Source: Rhodamnia argentea
Lineage: Eukaryota; Streptophyta; Magnoliopsida; Myrtales; Myrtaceae
Length of the DNA: 64,000 nucleotides
Direction of reading: 5' to 3'
Assembly (NCBI RefSeq): GCF_020921035.1
Contig: NC_063158.1
Location: 24,848,178-24,912,177 of the forward strand
Below the pieces are notes generated by a model. The model saw only the letters and a program-made list of their open reading frames with translations. It made no database searches and was not told where the DNA came from. Shown here in pieces: positions 1 to 13,900 of this stretch. How positions within the stretch are numbered: the stretch's first letter is position 1; the number at the start of each line of letters is the position of its first letter. The translations under genes were made by a program, and so were the position numbers.

Positions 1-708
1 GGACGGTCCATTATACTCAGCCCTAGGTACCAATAAAGGTTCGGATTTGGTTTGTGGATATTATGTTGATTTCGGAGGAGAAGCATCTTGAGAACAACCT
101 GGTGGCATGGTATGCTAACTTGAAGGAAGAGTAATTGCTACGTGGCACGTGCCGAGATGTTGGAAAAACGAATTATATTGGTAAATAATAAGTGTATAAA
201 ACTACGAGCGCATTGACACAATAACCATTCGTTCACTAGATTGCAATAAAACCCAAGATTTCAATCCCAATTAATCGGCTTGCATTGGTGTCGATTTTTC
301 TTGCCTTTAGTAACATCGCGGCCCTTGCGGGTTCTCCAACCCCACCATGTTATATGGTGTCATATCGATCATTGGCCCTCCCGATATCGGATTAATGTGG
401 TTGGTTGGAGGAGATTCGGGAGGTTATGCATCGAGCCGAGCATTCTATCTTTTGCTTGGGTAGAGACTTCATGATAGTGACCTTAGTAAATGTTTGGGTT
501 AATACCACGAACAATCACAACCTGATACATCTACAGTAAATTTATCCCAAATTAATTTTTTGACCATAAAAAATCCCAAGTTGGGATAAAACATGAGACA
601 AGCCCTTGTCGATGGCCACCACCATAGTCGCAGGGAAGGATCGGGGGAGATCGCGAGGTTACGGAGCATTCCCTCTTTTGCTTGGGTATGAGACTACATG
701 ACAAAGAC
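1..708. other. Intergenic, no gene seen
   Basis: No reading frame here has recognisable protein content. Bases 500-600 hold wording like the MITE at 2514-2835 ('acctgatacatctacagtaaatttatccc'-type), so a fragment of that family is likely. Bases 598-660 resemble the GC-rich stretch near 5420-5480 (Pro/Arg-rich frames around 'gccaccaccatagtcgcagg'). Confidence 0.5.
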
Positions 709-1290
709 GGGAAAAGTGTTCAAACAGTTATAAACCTTTTGCACTAGTGTCAATTTAGTCTTAAACCTTTCAATTGTGCCAATTTAGTCATAAACCTTTT
801 GTATTTTTACCAATTGAGTCCATCTAGCTTTGGTCGAAAATTACAAACGTAGAAGCCGGTTGTCCTATGTGGCATTGGTCGGCTTTGACGCCCTCGCCGG
901 CCAACACATGGGCCGCAAGCCCTCGTCCGGATCCGGGCTAAGTGAGGGCACTAGCTCTGAGTGGGGCCGCGACACCCTCGCCTAGCCTAGATTTTGGGCG
1001 AGGTCGAGGTTCGCGGCTCTTGCCGGCTCACTCTAAAAAAACAAAACAAAGTTAAGGAAAAGAAAAGAAAAAACCCAAAAATTACTAAAAAGCAAGGAAA
1101 TACTATGTTAATGCCAATCATGCCATGTAGGACGACCGGTGTTCATGCTAATGATTTTCGATCAAAACCGATCGGATGGACTCAATTGGCATAAATATAA
1201 AAGATTTATGACTAAATTGATACAATTAAAAGGTTTATGATTGAATTGGCACAAATATAAAAAATTTAGGACATTTTGGACACTTTTCCC
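709..1290. mobile_element. MITE of the abundant 'ggaaaa..gtc' family (copy A)
   Basis: The ends are inverted repeats: the left end reads gggaaaagtgttcaaacag and the right end, reverse-complemented, reads gggaaaagtgtccaaaatg. AT-rich arms repeat 'gtcaatttagtcttaaacct' phrases, and the right arm is the reverse complement of the left. A GC-rich core (about 880-1000) lies between. No coding capacity is visible. I do not see a clean target-site duplication for this copy; other copies of the family show 9 bp. Confidence 0.75.
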
Positions 1291-2513
1291 TTATAATTAC
1301 ATTAGTAAATGTTCTCATTCCTTGTCCTCCTTTGTTTCGAATGTTCTTGTTGAGCCGCAACGACAATGGCTGTGGTTATGCAAGCTGGTATATACCATCG
1401 GATGGATTAAACAAACCTCTCCTATCTTGGGGGTCCCTCCTCTTTTTACTAAATTGTATTATTAGGGATTGCAAGGTGGGTTGGTCTTATACGGTGGCCA
1501 AATGTTACGTTGGGGTTTCACGTTTGACAGGCAAAATCGAAAAATTGCACATTTAGTTGTTCCATGGTTAGGACACATTCTTTTTTTTTTTTTTTTGGGT
1601 CAAAGGTTAGGACACATTCTAACGCATTTGCCAAGCGCCAGGCGCCAGATATTAAAATCAAAAACAGAAAATTTATTATATCTGTTTGTTTAATGAAAAG
1701 ATAGAAAAAATAAAACCGGTGCCTTCACCTACTATCTTTCTTGAACTTAAATATCTTGGGGGGCAAAGATGGTTTTCAAGAACTTCGATAACATCATCGT
1801 CTCAAATTTTTCAAATTCCTTGGACTTGCCAAGAGCATGCCATGACACCGATGTATGTACTTTGATAAGGATTTGGTCTTCGACACAAGTTTCGCCGGCC
1901 GCCGGACCAAAATTCTCCCTTAATATAGATCTAGCTTCTTCGCTCGCTATTCGAAAATTGGATTCGGATGATCTCTAGCGGGGAGGAGGACATGAACTCC
2001 AAATGTGACGATATGCGCTCCATATAAAGAAGGGATTTTGTTAGGTAATCGTTTACGGGTATCGAGCTTTAATTACTAGTGACGTTATATGATATTTATA
2101 ACTTTTTTTTGCTATATGTTCATGTATAAAATTCATATGAAGACCTTCAAAAGAGCCGGCAGCTATCGCACTGACCTTGGAATCTCAAATCCTGGTTAGC
2201 AAAAGATTAGAAACTTGCATTATTAAGCCAAAGGAGAAAAAATGTTTCTTGCTTTTTGGTCCTTGTCATTTCACTTTTTATAAGAGCCGCCCCTTTTTTT
2301 CCACATAAAATCAATTTTGTCGACAGGACAGATTCAAAGCTTAGACTTCTTCACGTCAGAGGAGGGAAAGCTTGGTCTGCTCCATACAACTTACAAGGCA
2401 GGCCCCCATGTTAGGTGTCCCTTTTGAATTCCGTACTCTCTCCCAAATTAACTATCAACCTCCGCAAGCTGGAAAATTAAATAAGAAAAGTATAAGTAAA
2501 GTGAAGGATTAAT
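1291..2513. other. Intergenic, no gene seen
   Basis: Short frames exist at 1469-1693 and 1769-1978 but I recognise no family in them. A T-run occurs near 1582-1596. No structural RNA or repeat boundary could be supported. Confidence 0.4.
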
Positions 2514-2835
2514 ACTATGAAAAATCTTAAATTAGTATACTTTCCTTAATGGAGCATAAATTCATCACAGTTGTATCAATTCATGATTTTTATAATAAAA
2601 AATTAGTTTAAGATAAATTTGTTACGGGTGTATTAGTTTAGATTTTTTGTGATCAAGAAAATAGTTTAAAGTAAATTTATTATAAATGCATCGGTTCGAA
2701 AATTTTTATGGTAAAAAAATTAATTTGGGATAAATTTATCGTAGGTGTCTTGTTTTAGAGTTTCTCCGAATCAAAATAATAATTTGAGGTAAATTTACAA
2801 TAGATGTATCAATATGAGGTTTTTCGTGATGTTAA
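2514..2835. mobile_element. MITE-like element, 'aaatttatcgtaggtgtat' family
   Basis: The unit contains repeated phrases such as 'aaatttattataaatgcatcggt' and 'ataaatttatcgtaggtgtc' about every 60-70 bp. The right end ('atgaggtttttcgtgatgtt') is roughly the reverse complement of the left ('actatgaaaaatcttaaatt'). Its wording is shared with 10721-11149 and with bases 500-600. Boundaries are approximate. Confidence 0.45.
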
Positions 2836-3329
2836 CTCTAACTAAAGATACAATAAAAAAGAAAAATTGAGTATAATAAATAAATAAAATTAATGGCCGA
2901 CTTAGGTAGGAATTTCACTTGATGGGTCTCATTATAAAGCACAGCTGGAGACCTTCAATGTGGCTCTGTCTCCTCCATCGTCGATTTCTTCATTTGTTTT
3001 ATTGAACACGATAGGAGGTACGGTTGTACTTGAATGTACCATATTCACATTTCATCCTCTGATTCATCAACCCATCAAACCCACAAGATCCTACTCAATC
3101 CTAATTTCTACCACCTAGTTCATTTTATGAGGGCAGAAGGAGAAGATCCACGTCTTTTGAGCTGTCCCAAAATAAAATAACTCGGTGATTCTCACATATC
3201 AATCCGACCCATTAATTACTAGATGTCTTGTCTCGAATTTAACTGTTCGAATTGCTCAACGAGGTATGACACGTATCTGGTTGGGCAATGTACACATTCA
3301 CTAGGTTAATTTTTCCATAAACATAGCCA

Positions 3330-3800
3330 TGAGTAAGGGTGGAAAAAAAAAAGAAAAAGAACCGACCGGACCGGTTCGGTTTAAAATTGTCTGTTCGGTT
3401 CCCAATTTTAGGGGTGGAACCTTCCACTTGGACTGAACCAGTTCTCAAAGGCACTGGTCCAGTTCCTGGTTTCATAAAATTGAAACAAGTAGCTGTCGAT
3501 CCAGTTCTCGATTTTAGAGATGGAACTGCCCACCCAAACCGGACCAACTACTTTTTTAATTTTGATTTTTTTCTTATAAACCTTTAAATAAACTATTTAA
3601 ACTCTTACTTATTGAGGGCACTTCTACCGGTTTCATTAGATCGCCCGAGAACTGGACCAGATCTACTCCAAACATCTTAGGTCCGGTCTCTGATTTTGAA
3701 AATTGGGAACCGGTCCCTCCGGTCCTGTTTCTAATTTCGAGGTAGGGCTTGATCGGACCATAGTGGTCGGGGAACCAGTGACCCCTAGCCATGAATGACA
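3330..3800. repeat. Dispersed repeat rich in 'accggttcggt' motifs
   Basis: This stretch repeats accgg/ccggt and gaaccggt words in both orientations (3361-3390, 3640-3780). It has an A-run at the left and resembles 46020-46210. The open frames on both strands (3239-3547, 3339-3587, 3574-3801) are repeats read as protein and show no domain. It is probably a non-autonomous element; exact ends are not resolved. Confidence 0.5.
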
Positions 3801-4155
3801 AACCATGGCATCTTCTTTACACATTGGCCGGATGATCCTTAGTCTAAGATTAATGAGGAGTCTGCATAAAATAGTAAATCGAAAACCATATTATTAATAA
3901 ATAGATCAATCTTCCAGATGATGTCAACTGTCAGACCATCTTAATCTTATTTTTCTTATTTTGATGCCTTACTTCTTTTAATTTAGGGAACAGTACGGCA
4001 CATGACACTGCCTCCATATCATCATCTCCATCACGAACCGTTTCAATCTCACACACCCGCTCCATAAATTCAGGGTCAAAGCTTCAAACCATTTCAACCT
4101 CACAACATCAGGCATTCTCCATCTGAAGACAAGTTTCCTCAAGAGAGATATCGAA

Positions 4156-4386
4156 ATGTCGATCTCGAGAGGACCATACGCTTATTCGAAGATGGAGAAG
4201 GAAGACCCGGAGGAGGCCAGCCACAGGGGGGCTCAGTTCCTGATCTACAAAGCACTGGAGACGATGGACGGCGAGTCTCAAATGAGGAGGCCGTCTTTCT
4301 TGAGGATCGGGTTCTGCCAGCTCAAGATGAGAGTCGGCAAGAGGTTGAAGAAGATGAGGAAGGGCCTGCTGTTGACAGTCTCCTAG
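4156..4386 (+). CDS. Small conserved plant protein, C-terminally truncated by in-frame TAG
   Basis: The 76-residue protein begins MSISRGPYAYSKMEKEDPEE and continues with AQFLIYKALE and a basic stretch (RVGKRLKKMRKG). I recognise this as a small plant-specific family of unknown function, usually about 100-115 aa, whose members carry the EDPEE and AQFLIYK blocks and a Lys/Arg-rich middle. The frame stops at TAG (4384-4386). The same frame then runs open for another 37 codons to TGA at 4500, and that extension (RVGAYKQEVM, then LRLFRLGES) looks like the family's normal C-terminus. The gene is therefore either recently disabled or makes a shortened product. It has a single exon and no signal peptide or membrane segment. 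The family assignment is from memory and unnamed. The longer minus-strand frame at 4108-4488 is its antisense shadow. Confidence 0.6.
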   Translation: MSISRGPYAYSKMEKEDPEEASHRGAQFLIYKALETMDGESQMRRPSFLRIGFCQLKMRVGKRLKKMRKGLLLTVS

Positions 4387-4500
4387 TCCAGAGTCGGTGC
4401 TTACAAGCAAGAGGTGATGAAGCAGATAAAGAGGAGCTGCCTGCGCTTGTTCAGGCTTGGAGAGAGCACCAAGCCCACCATTCCACATTTACTCGCATGA

Positions 4501-5085
4501 ATCAAGTTTTCCGACTCTCTTTAAATTTTCATTTGAAAATTGCTAGCCCGACAATCTAACAGATCTGTCAATTATTTCTAACCACATTATCTTCTAATCA
4601 ATGAGTATTTTATGCAAAACACGCGGTAATAGTATGTGAATTTACAGTTGATATTGTATCGTATCGACGAGTATTGTGAGGAAAACATTTTCCTTTTCAT
4701 ATTATCCCTTATGTATTGGGATTAATTGTTCTTGAGATAATAATACAGTCATTAATGTCATTTGAAGGAATTGGGCATTTTGATTACATATTGACACGAG
4801 ATCATTTGCCTCCTAAAATCCCTTGTTTTTTTTCAAGATCACAAAATGATTAATGATCAGTCAAATGATATGTTTCAATTCGACTTAACAAGCATTGTGC
4901 CGTCCAGCTACCCCAACAAAGAAGCATTTGGCTATGAGCAGTAAAACAAGTAGCAAAAGAAACATATAGTTAGACAAAAACATGGGCGGCGATTTATAAC
5001 ATGAAGAGGTTTCTTTGTCATTACGTATGTTTCTATGACGACATTGCGAGTCCGCAAAAACCATGCATTCCAACGTCATTTTCAT
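4501..5085. other. 3' flank and spacer, no gene seen
   Basis: AT-rich sequence with no recognisable frame. It follows the small gene and reaches the next MITE arm at 5086. Confidence 0.4.
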
Positions 5086-5835
5086 GGAAAAATTGTTCAA
5101 AAAAGTCTTTGCATAATTGTAAATTTAGTCATAAACCTTTTAATTTTGTCAATTCAATTTTAAACATTTTCACATTTTGCCAATTGAGTTCATATCGCTA
5201 ATTCTGATCGGAAACCACCGACATGGATGTCGGCCATCTTACGTGGCACAACATGAACTAATGTGGATAATTTTTTATAATTTTTAAGCTAAGTGTTCTT
5301 CATTTCAAGTACTATTCAAATTTTTAAAAAATTAAAAATTAAATTAGACTTTTTTAGTCGAGAAAACTGTATTAGATTAAAAAAAAAAGACAAAAAAATA
5401 AAATAAATTCAATCAACGGCTAGAGCCAAGCCCTTGGTAGTGGCCACTGCCATAGCCGTGGGGAAGGACCGACGGAGGTTGCTTAAGCCTTCCCGAAGCC
5501 CTGTGACCCTTGCCAACCCAAGTGAGGCCTCGTCGGTCTCGATGAGGGTCTATCGGCCCAGATCTCTAGATCCAAGAGAGGGTTGCTGGCGAGGACTCAC
5601 CGGTGGTGGGCAAGGCTTGGTGAGGCCTCGTCGGCAGCCCTCGCTTGGATCCGGGGTGAGGGTTGCACCCTCCCACAAATTTGGGCCAGCATGCCCTCTC
5701 CGGGGATAGGTGAGGTCTCGCCCGGGGCCAGTGAGGGTTGTTGGGCTTCGGGAAGGCCGTTGCAACCTCCGCTGGCCCTTCCCAACGGCTGTGCGGCGGC
5801 CACTAGGCAAGGACTTGGCTCCGGCATTTATTGAG
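5086..5835. mobile_element. MITE copy B with a large GC-rich core, right arm degraded
   Basis: The left end (ggaaaaattgttcaaaaaag) and left arm match the abundant family (aatttagtcataaacctttt, then the 'cttacgtggcac' word). The core at 5410-5830 is GC-rich and open in several frames on both strands, repeating 'gaggcctcg' and 'gagggttg' words. No matching right arm is found, so this copy is truncated or nested. Confidence 0.55.
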
Positions 5836-6534
5836 TTTTTCTTTTGGTTTTTAGTTGTTCTTTTATTATTCCATAATCTAACTTAGCTTTTTGAAAAAAA
5901 AAATCTAATTTAGTGTGTATATTTTAACATTTTTTTGACTAAAAAATGCCTTTTGAAATGAAAAAATAAACAAATACGAAAAATATTACATGCATGTACT
6001 GTCCGAATCTCCCGGGAAATTTGTACTCTCTCCCAATAAATTCCCACCATTCGTACCTTCTTTATCTATAGTTTTGGCTCCCCGAAATTCTCGTTTTTTT
6101 TTTTTTTCTGTCGAAATAATATTTCATTCACTTCTTCAATCGAAATACAAGAAAGAAACGTCTCAGTTCAAGAAGCATAACTTCAAATCAAGACAAATCT
6201 CAAATAATTTGAAAATAAAACAAGCTCAAGATAACAAGAGAAGTCATTAGAATAAGGTAATAATTGACAGTTAGCGCAACTTGACCATGAAACTTTTGAA
6301 TATTCAATATTTCTTGACCTAGATTATTAAGTATGGCCAGGACATCATTATTGGTCTCTTTTTAATGGCATCTTGCTTGTTCATATTTTTTGGGGCTCCA
6401 ATGAAAGAAAAATATGTTGCTGAGGCACTAAGGTTTATCATAGGATTCTTCATCACATTAATTTTGAGTTCAAGGTAATATAATCAAACATAGCATGGGG
6501 TGTACTGCTTATATAATAGGAAGCACGGACATTC

Positions 6535-7015
6535 TCCCAAGATCTTTGTATCGTGTCGGACGCGTGTTGGACAACGACACGCATTCGACCCTCTCCAACA
6601 AGCAACCGACACGTGATCAATAGGTGTCGGACATCTAACATGTGGCCGGCGCTTAAAAAATGTCAATGACGCGAGTTCGACATTCCGACAAGTCATTTTG
6701 ACACACATGAGATTAATTTTAAACATTTTCAATAAATTAGGGATCAAAATATAAATATATAATATATATTTTTAAGGCATATAGCCAATTATCCCAAAAT
6801 TAATATACCCGGCCAGTCCAAAAAAACCTAATTTTGAATCCCTAATAGAAGAAAAAGAAGAAAAAGCTCACCATTGATTTTTTATATAAACATGATAATT
6901 ATCATGTATCCTAGAAATATACATTTAACATACAATCGTTTCAATGTGTCGAAATTCTCTATTTTTTGAGAAATGACGTATCAAGCATGTCGTGTCGTGT
7001 GTTGGTGCTATTTAG
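6535..7015. repeat. Dispersed 'gacacgtgtcggac' repeat, copy 1
   Basis: The left part carries many gtcgga/gacacg words. A long AT-rich middle ('caataaattagggatcaaa') follows, and the right part ends with cgtgtcgtgtgttggtgcta. Copy 2 at 9900-10325 aligns along nearly the whole length. The ends contain inverted gacacg words, which suggests a non-autonomous DNA transposon. Confidence 0.6.
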
Positions 7016-7918
7016 CTGATATGAAAGGGATTGCTTTTGCTGCTGATTTCTATATCAGTCTAGGCCCAATAGCCCAACTCACTCATCTTCTATTTTTACT
7101 TGGTCCGCTCAAAATTATTTCCTTCATACCATTCATTAATTTAGAAGATGACAGCATATTGAGAGCTAGCATCGCATAAGTCCGCACCGTTAACATCTTT
7201 CTTGTGTTTGGGCCAGGTACAAAAGCAATAGACCTCACCAAATCTCGCCCGAATATTGTCGGATCCATCTGATTCATAGGCCCACCATCACGTCTAGTAG
7301 TAAACACAACGATGTATAAATACCAGATTTTGAATGACTATGATCTGATGACAATGTGATTTAGCCGACCAAAGACATAATCGGAACCCGTTTACCGGCT
7401 TAGCGTGAGCTTGATACATCCTTCCTAATCGTCGCTCTTCATAGCAGCAACCTGCTATCAAATGCATGCCATATTTTGGCATGTATGCCACGAACTGATC
7501 CTCTATGTCTTAGAAGAATAAAGTTTATGTGAATCTTGTCTTCATTTTTCAGTACCTGTAACATGCACGATTCTCGGCCTGTTGACTAAGATCACATGTC
7601 CGCTAATTGCAACAATCAGCAATCGAAAATGACCGGCCATTAGTAGCAGCCAAATCTTAGTATGTGTTTATCGACTAAGAAACCAAATCGGGATATGCAA
7701 TTCCATTCCAGTCCAATCCCAATACTGCTGCATTTTCTGTTTCAGGAAAGACAATGACATAGTGGGCGATCACTGGTTCGTCGCAGTGATTTTTCAGGCG
7801 TTTATTCGTTGGATGTGTTCGTTGCCGTTGGGCTTAGAGTTTGTGGGGGTTATTGGCTGAACAAAACAGTTTGCTCGGCCTTTATAGTGACGCTACCGGA
7901 GTCCACGCAATCGAAGGA

Positions 7919-10900
7919 TTAGCTCTTTAGGAGGGGCTTTCTCTTGTCTTCCCATTTGTCCAAGCGTTCTTTAGCTTTCTCCACCTGAAACATGTGAGAA
8001 AAACAACCAAAGCCCTCTCTTTAGATGTATTCAGTTGGGTTACTTGCTAACTGGAAAGACATCTATGCATGTAGCTGTGTCACTAACGGTCAAGTGGATG
8101 AAAGTCTGATGAGCTCAAGCCAAGTGGGTCAAGAGTCTCGTGAGGGGGACAGATAAATGAAATTGTCTGCTATTCATGTTAGTACTCCGAAATGAATTTT
8201 GGCTGACATTTTTGTCTGAGCAATCCATTTTCATTTAGATTTACAAAGTGATCTCAACTTGGACGATGAACTGCAATAAAGCAAAACCAGCGCTAATTGC
8301 GAAGCCTGCAGACAAAAGGTCGCGCGGCGTTGCTTCCCATATGAGCAGCAATTCAGGCGTTCTGGTAATCGTTCGTATTGGTATGCTAACCGTTGAAACG
8401 GTATCATGGTAATGTCACTCGAAGCGACAATGCTAAAAGCTATACGATCACTGAAGGCTGATTTGATGAAAAAAGCTAGTGAATTTGCACAAGAGTTTAC
8501 CTCTTTTTTCCAGTCTGTGCGGTATGTGACCCAAATTAATATCAGAGTCTGCATGACCGTCCCGGCTAGCATCCCCGACCATATTCCCTGCAATCAAAAT
8601 CAGACACCTTCTAGTATCACAATGACCGGGCCGGTCGATCTCACTAGTTCTTCAACTGCTTAATATGAAGCACATCGAGCATGTGAAGAATGATGCTTAA
8701 TGGTGAGAGGATTTTACCTTAGCGCCTAGGTCGAACTTAAATCCTAGGACGCAACCGATCGGAATTCCAACCAAGTAGTAACATCCGACGTTGACGTAGG
8801 CCACGAAGGCTTGCCACCCACATCCCACAGCGACCCCTTCGATTCAAAACTCCAAAAGTTATGGAATAGACGTATCAAATGCAGAAGGAAAATGCAGAAG
8901 CAATCGATCATATGAGAATCATCCGCTTGTATTGAGAATCAATCGATCATATGAGAGCAAAACACTAGTCATGTGTTGGTGTTGTCAACGAATTTCGACG
9001 TACCAGATAAAACAGGCTGAACACCATTGAGGATGAGAGTGACGGCCAAGTATGGGCAGAGTTCAGAAACGGCATCGGCCACAGACTCGCCTTCTGTGAA
9101 TGCATAGCTGATCACATCCCTCAGCGCCATCACGATAACTGCTTCGATCACAGAAATTATGAAGGAGACCAAGTTCACCATCACCACTGAGAATGCTGCT
9201 GACTTTGGGTGCCCCGCCCCTAGTTCATTCCCCACCCTCACACTGCTCTTACATAACACACATGATTAGTCAACCTCGAATTATCAAATACCACAACTTT
9301 GTTCTCAACTAGACTATGGTTTTTCTCTCTTTCATTTTAAATATAGCGAGTAAAGATGGAGCTGTAGCTATATATCTACTTTAAAAAAAAAAAAAATTTG
9401 AAGACCACAATGTACTGTTGGAAGAGTAATGTGCATGCTGACGGATGGACTGTGACTATGTAACCTTTTGTTTGTAGATATCAGTCTCTGATGTGCGTGC
9501 ATTCGACCGATTTTGCTTTCAAAGTACGCATATTTTTGTCCAAACTAGCCCGTGTAATCGAAAGTTACCCCGGTCGTGTATGCTATGAAAATCATGTGAT
9601 AAAAAATTGTACCTTGCAGCAGCATTAAACCCCACGGAGACCATGAACAACAGTCCTTGTATCGCCATGCTGCACAACCCAAAAACCAGGTGCTGCTGTC
9701 CATTAACATTTACATCTCAAAGCAAAAATAGTATACATGATTTCATTCAGTGAATAAATTTATCCGTATCAAAATAATCGAGAAGGAAAAGCATGGTACA
9801 GGCAAGACAATAGCTCAGAAAAGCAAGCATCAATCAAAGTGCTACCATCCTTAAGTTCTTTGTCACGGAAAAAAGCTATGTACATCGATCGGTTTCTCAT
9901 ATCCTATGAAGTGCGGACACGCTTTGGGGATCTACATGTCGTGTTCGACACTCTCCGACATGCGATCAACTTGTGGTCGGCGCTCCGGACACGCTAGTGA
10001 TACATGAGTCTAGCATCTTGATATGCCATTTTGACACGCACGGATCAATTTTAAGTAATTTCAATAAATTAGGGATCAAACACAAATATATATACATAAG
10101 TCATATGCCAAGTCACCACAAAATTAATATACTCAGCCAGCAAAAAAAAAAAAAACTAATCGTGATATAACGGAAGAAGAAGAAACTCACTGCTGATATA
10201 ATTTATCATGTATATATAAAAATATATATTTAATATACAACGTGTCTCAACGTGTCAAAATTCTCTATTTTTTTATAATGACGTGTCGGCGTGTCATGTC
10301 GTGTCACGTGTCGGTTCTACTTAGCTCATATCATCAAAGTTAATTTCTCTGATGCTTTTCAATTAATGATTGAAACGAGGTACAAGCAAAGCTTTCAACT
10401 AACAAGTTAACATGCTGATGCTTTGTTCAAACATCAATTATGAGGTCGAGGAAGGGCTTTTAGTTCTTGGAGATGAAAGGTTAAAAGACAATTGTACGGC
10501 AGAAAGTAAAGCTAGTAGTCCTTTTCTCTGATCTTATGTCACTAAGAATCGAAGAGCCGCTAATGGAACCCACATTGCCTCATGCATCCATCAAAATGAG
10601 GTGAACATATTCTAAGAAGAGGAGATTGGAATAAGTTCTCACACATGGGAAGCAAAGTTGGTGGTCATTATTCCCACTGTCTTAATATTCTGTCAGCAAT
10701 CTTTTAGCTTCTTTATTTTAGGAAAAATACCACCAAAAACCACAAAATATGCATATTATGCCGCATTTATTCCAAACTTTTTTTTAGGTGACACAAAAAA
10801 CCCTATACCTATACCTGTGCGACACATTTACTCCAAACTTCTTTTTTTGCGACACCAACATCCCCAACATGTGACATACTTACCATAAATTAATTTTGTG

Positions 10901-13900
10901 GGACACCAAAAACCCTAAACTTGTAGATGTGTGACATATTTACCTCAAATTTTAGGGTAAATGTATTACATGAATACAAATTTAGAGTTTTTCACGAGAA
11001 AAAGTTTATGGTAAATGTGTTATACCAGTATAAGTTTGGGGTAAATGTGTCATATGAGTACAAGTTTGAGTTTTTTTGTGTCATTAAAAAAAGTTTGAAA
11101 TAAATGTGTCACAGTGAATATAAATTAGCGTTTTTGGTGGCTTTTTCTCTTATTTTTAGTGTATACCGTATAAGCTTCATCTCTTTAATACAGTCGATGT
11201 TAAGTTAACCATGCTTCGGTGGATATGACAGAATACTTGTCTATCCAACTCAGCTATCTATTTGTACTTTTGCACTTGTCGCCACCCACCCACTTCATCT
11301 GTATATTGCTGATAAAGTTTTGAGGCGTTTGTCCGAAACCCAAGTGAGATGCTTAGGGGTCCACGACAAGTCCTGGACAAATTATCTTCCACACAAGACC
11401 AAATTGAAACAGGGTGTTAAGACAAGACCTAATCTTACTGACATTACAAGCCATGACCAAGACACCCGACTCCTGCAAGCCAAGATCTGCCATACCAAAA
11501 ATAATAAGATGACAGATTGTCTATCTTAAAAAAAAAAAAAACCATGAATAACACTTCCATTTTTTCTCATGCATGAGTGGACACCTGATCTTCAGTACTA
11601 GAGCATGAAATTTGATTTCACTTAGGAATTGACAGCTCTTGACACGATACGAGAGACTGAGAGACACTTGAGCTCATTAGAACTAACGTAAAGTAATGGA
11701 TCACATCCAAACATTCTGGCAATGACACGAAATACATGGATAACGTACGAACACGCTTGCACCGTACAGACTACCATCCTTAACTTTACATTATACATAC
11801 CAGCGATCAAAATATTTGAGACAGAGATATTTTAAAGTCTTTTAAGTACGACCGACTTTGTCTGTCATATTGGTGATCCGCGCAACAGACAAATACAATA
11901 AGCTCACTCACCAAACAGCCAAGGAGTCGAGGGCAAGCTCGGGGTCGGGAAGCAAGCCGGCGATCAGCACCAAGATCTGGAAGTACCAGGTCTCGAGGCA
12001 CAGCATCACGGCCGATGCAGCCGAGAGCTTGAGGAAGTCCCACAGCCCCGAGAAGGCTTGCAAGCTGAACCCCGTCCACGTCTGCTTGCACTGGCGGCTC
12101 GTTACGATGTAAATGAACTGGGCCGCTACTATGATCCACCATGACAAGCTCAGCACCAGTGATGCACCTACCACAGATCATCCCACAGTCACCATAGAGT
12201 AATCACAATAAGCATAGGAAGCGAGAAGCAAAGGTCATTCGAAGTTCGTTTTTGCTTCCTTTCTTCTTTGACTTCAAAAAGCATTTCCTCCATAGACGTA
12301 CACAGTTCATGATACCACCCCGCTGGTTTAGTTTTTTCTGTGACAATCTGGAGGATCTGATCATGCTCTGAGTACGTCTATAGAGTGTGGACCTCCGGCG
12401 ACTTCAATGATGACCTTTCGAAGCTCAGACTGTAAATACCATGTCACAGAATGGATCTACCACGACCGATCACAGATCGTGGATCCTGCATGATTTTAAC
12501 AGTTCTATGAGGTGGGGGACTACTCGAGGAAGACAAAGTCCAAACAAGCAACTACGTGCATAATCGAAAGAGAGGTGATGGTACATGATCAATGGTTTTG
12601 GAACTATTGGCTGGAGTAACTACTGGGTATTTCAAGAGTATCGTGTGATGGCCATCTTGGACAGATGAGAACCACCCAAGTAGTAGTACGTGCATGAGTA
12701 CCGCCAGACGCTATGGCACTGCTGCACGACGATATTGCCGAAGGACTCGAGAACGTCGGAGGACACGTGGCGCTACGTGTCTTCCAGCGATAGGCCGCCC
12801 CCATGGCGACGTGGAGAGGCGGCCCCACACAGTATTTTCTCTAGAACATCTGTCTCTCTACCTATAGTCGGGTTATAACTCGATTGGTTTTACTGTTGTG
12901 GGGACCGTGGACGTCATCGTGAACGTCATATCCCCTGGGGACTCCATCCACTTTTCACGAAACATCAAACTCTAAGAAGAATTTTTCCTTCTATCTCTCT
13001 CAACTCACCTATCAACCCTAGACCCAACTTGTACACAGCAAGCCAACTCAGCAGGAGGTGGACGCAAAGCGTGGCCGCCGAAATGTAAGCGCTGGGCCGG
13101 ACTATGCTCTGCGCCTGCAGGAACTTTTGTATCGGGAAGTTTGCGGCGTAGCCGAATATCTGTGGGATGAGGCCGTACACGAACACCGCCGCCGCGGACG
13201 CCACTTCTGTTGATTCTCCGAGCAGGAGCAATATGGGCTTTGATAGCACATAGATGACCGTGAGCGGGATTCCGGTGGCGGTGAGCACAACCGTCGCTCT
13301 TTGCATGTAAATGCCCAGCATGTCATATCGGCTTGCCCCATAAGCTTGGCCACATAGTGTCTCGACGGCGCTTCCCATCCCTAACTGTTTAAGAGGGGAA
13401 AAAAAAATCAATGCTAGGTTTTTACAAAGCCAATGAACTTTCTAACCTAGTTGAGGAAACATGTCAAAGAGGTTTTTTGTCAACTACTAAGTAAGTAACT
13501 AGTAACGAGGTAGTGTTTGAGAATCAAGAACATTTTCTTCTTCTTTTTTCAAACAAAACAACCAGATGAAATACTAGATGTTCGAGTTGACTGCTTGACC
13601 TGTGTCCGTAGAAAGAAGATGTGTTATTGATGGAGAAGATCAAGTTTAAAACTTTATCTGAATGTATTGCAACTCCTGTAGGACATCAGAATTGAAAAAG
13701 GAATCAAGGTTTTACCGTAGCATTTTGGAAATGAAACAAAAGTTAGGTTAAAAAGTCATTGTTTCATTGGAAAAATCCGAGTACATATTTGAGAGATTGA
13801 TTTAGCTACTGGCATAAAAGGAAATGGCTACACCAACCATAAGGCCATAGGCAAAGAGTTGGATGCCACTGTTGCCGAGAGAAGCGGCGGCGAGCTCAAG

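Noticed and set aside
4108..4488. 126-codon minus-strand frame
   Set aside because: It is antisense to the recognisable plus-strand small protein and its own translation has no family resemblance.
5434..5834. Several 76-91-codon frames on both strands
   Set aside because: All strands and frames are open because the MITE core is GC-rich; the translations are Pro/Arg/Gly-rich with no consistent family.
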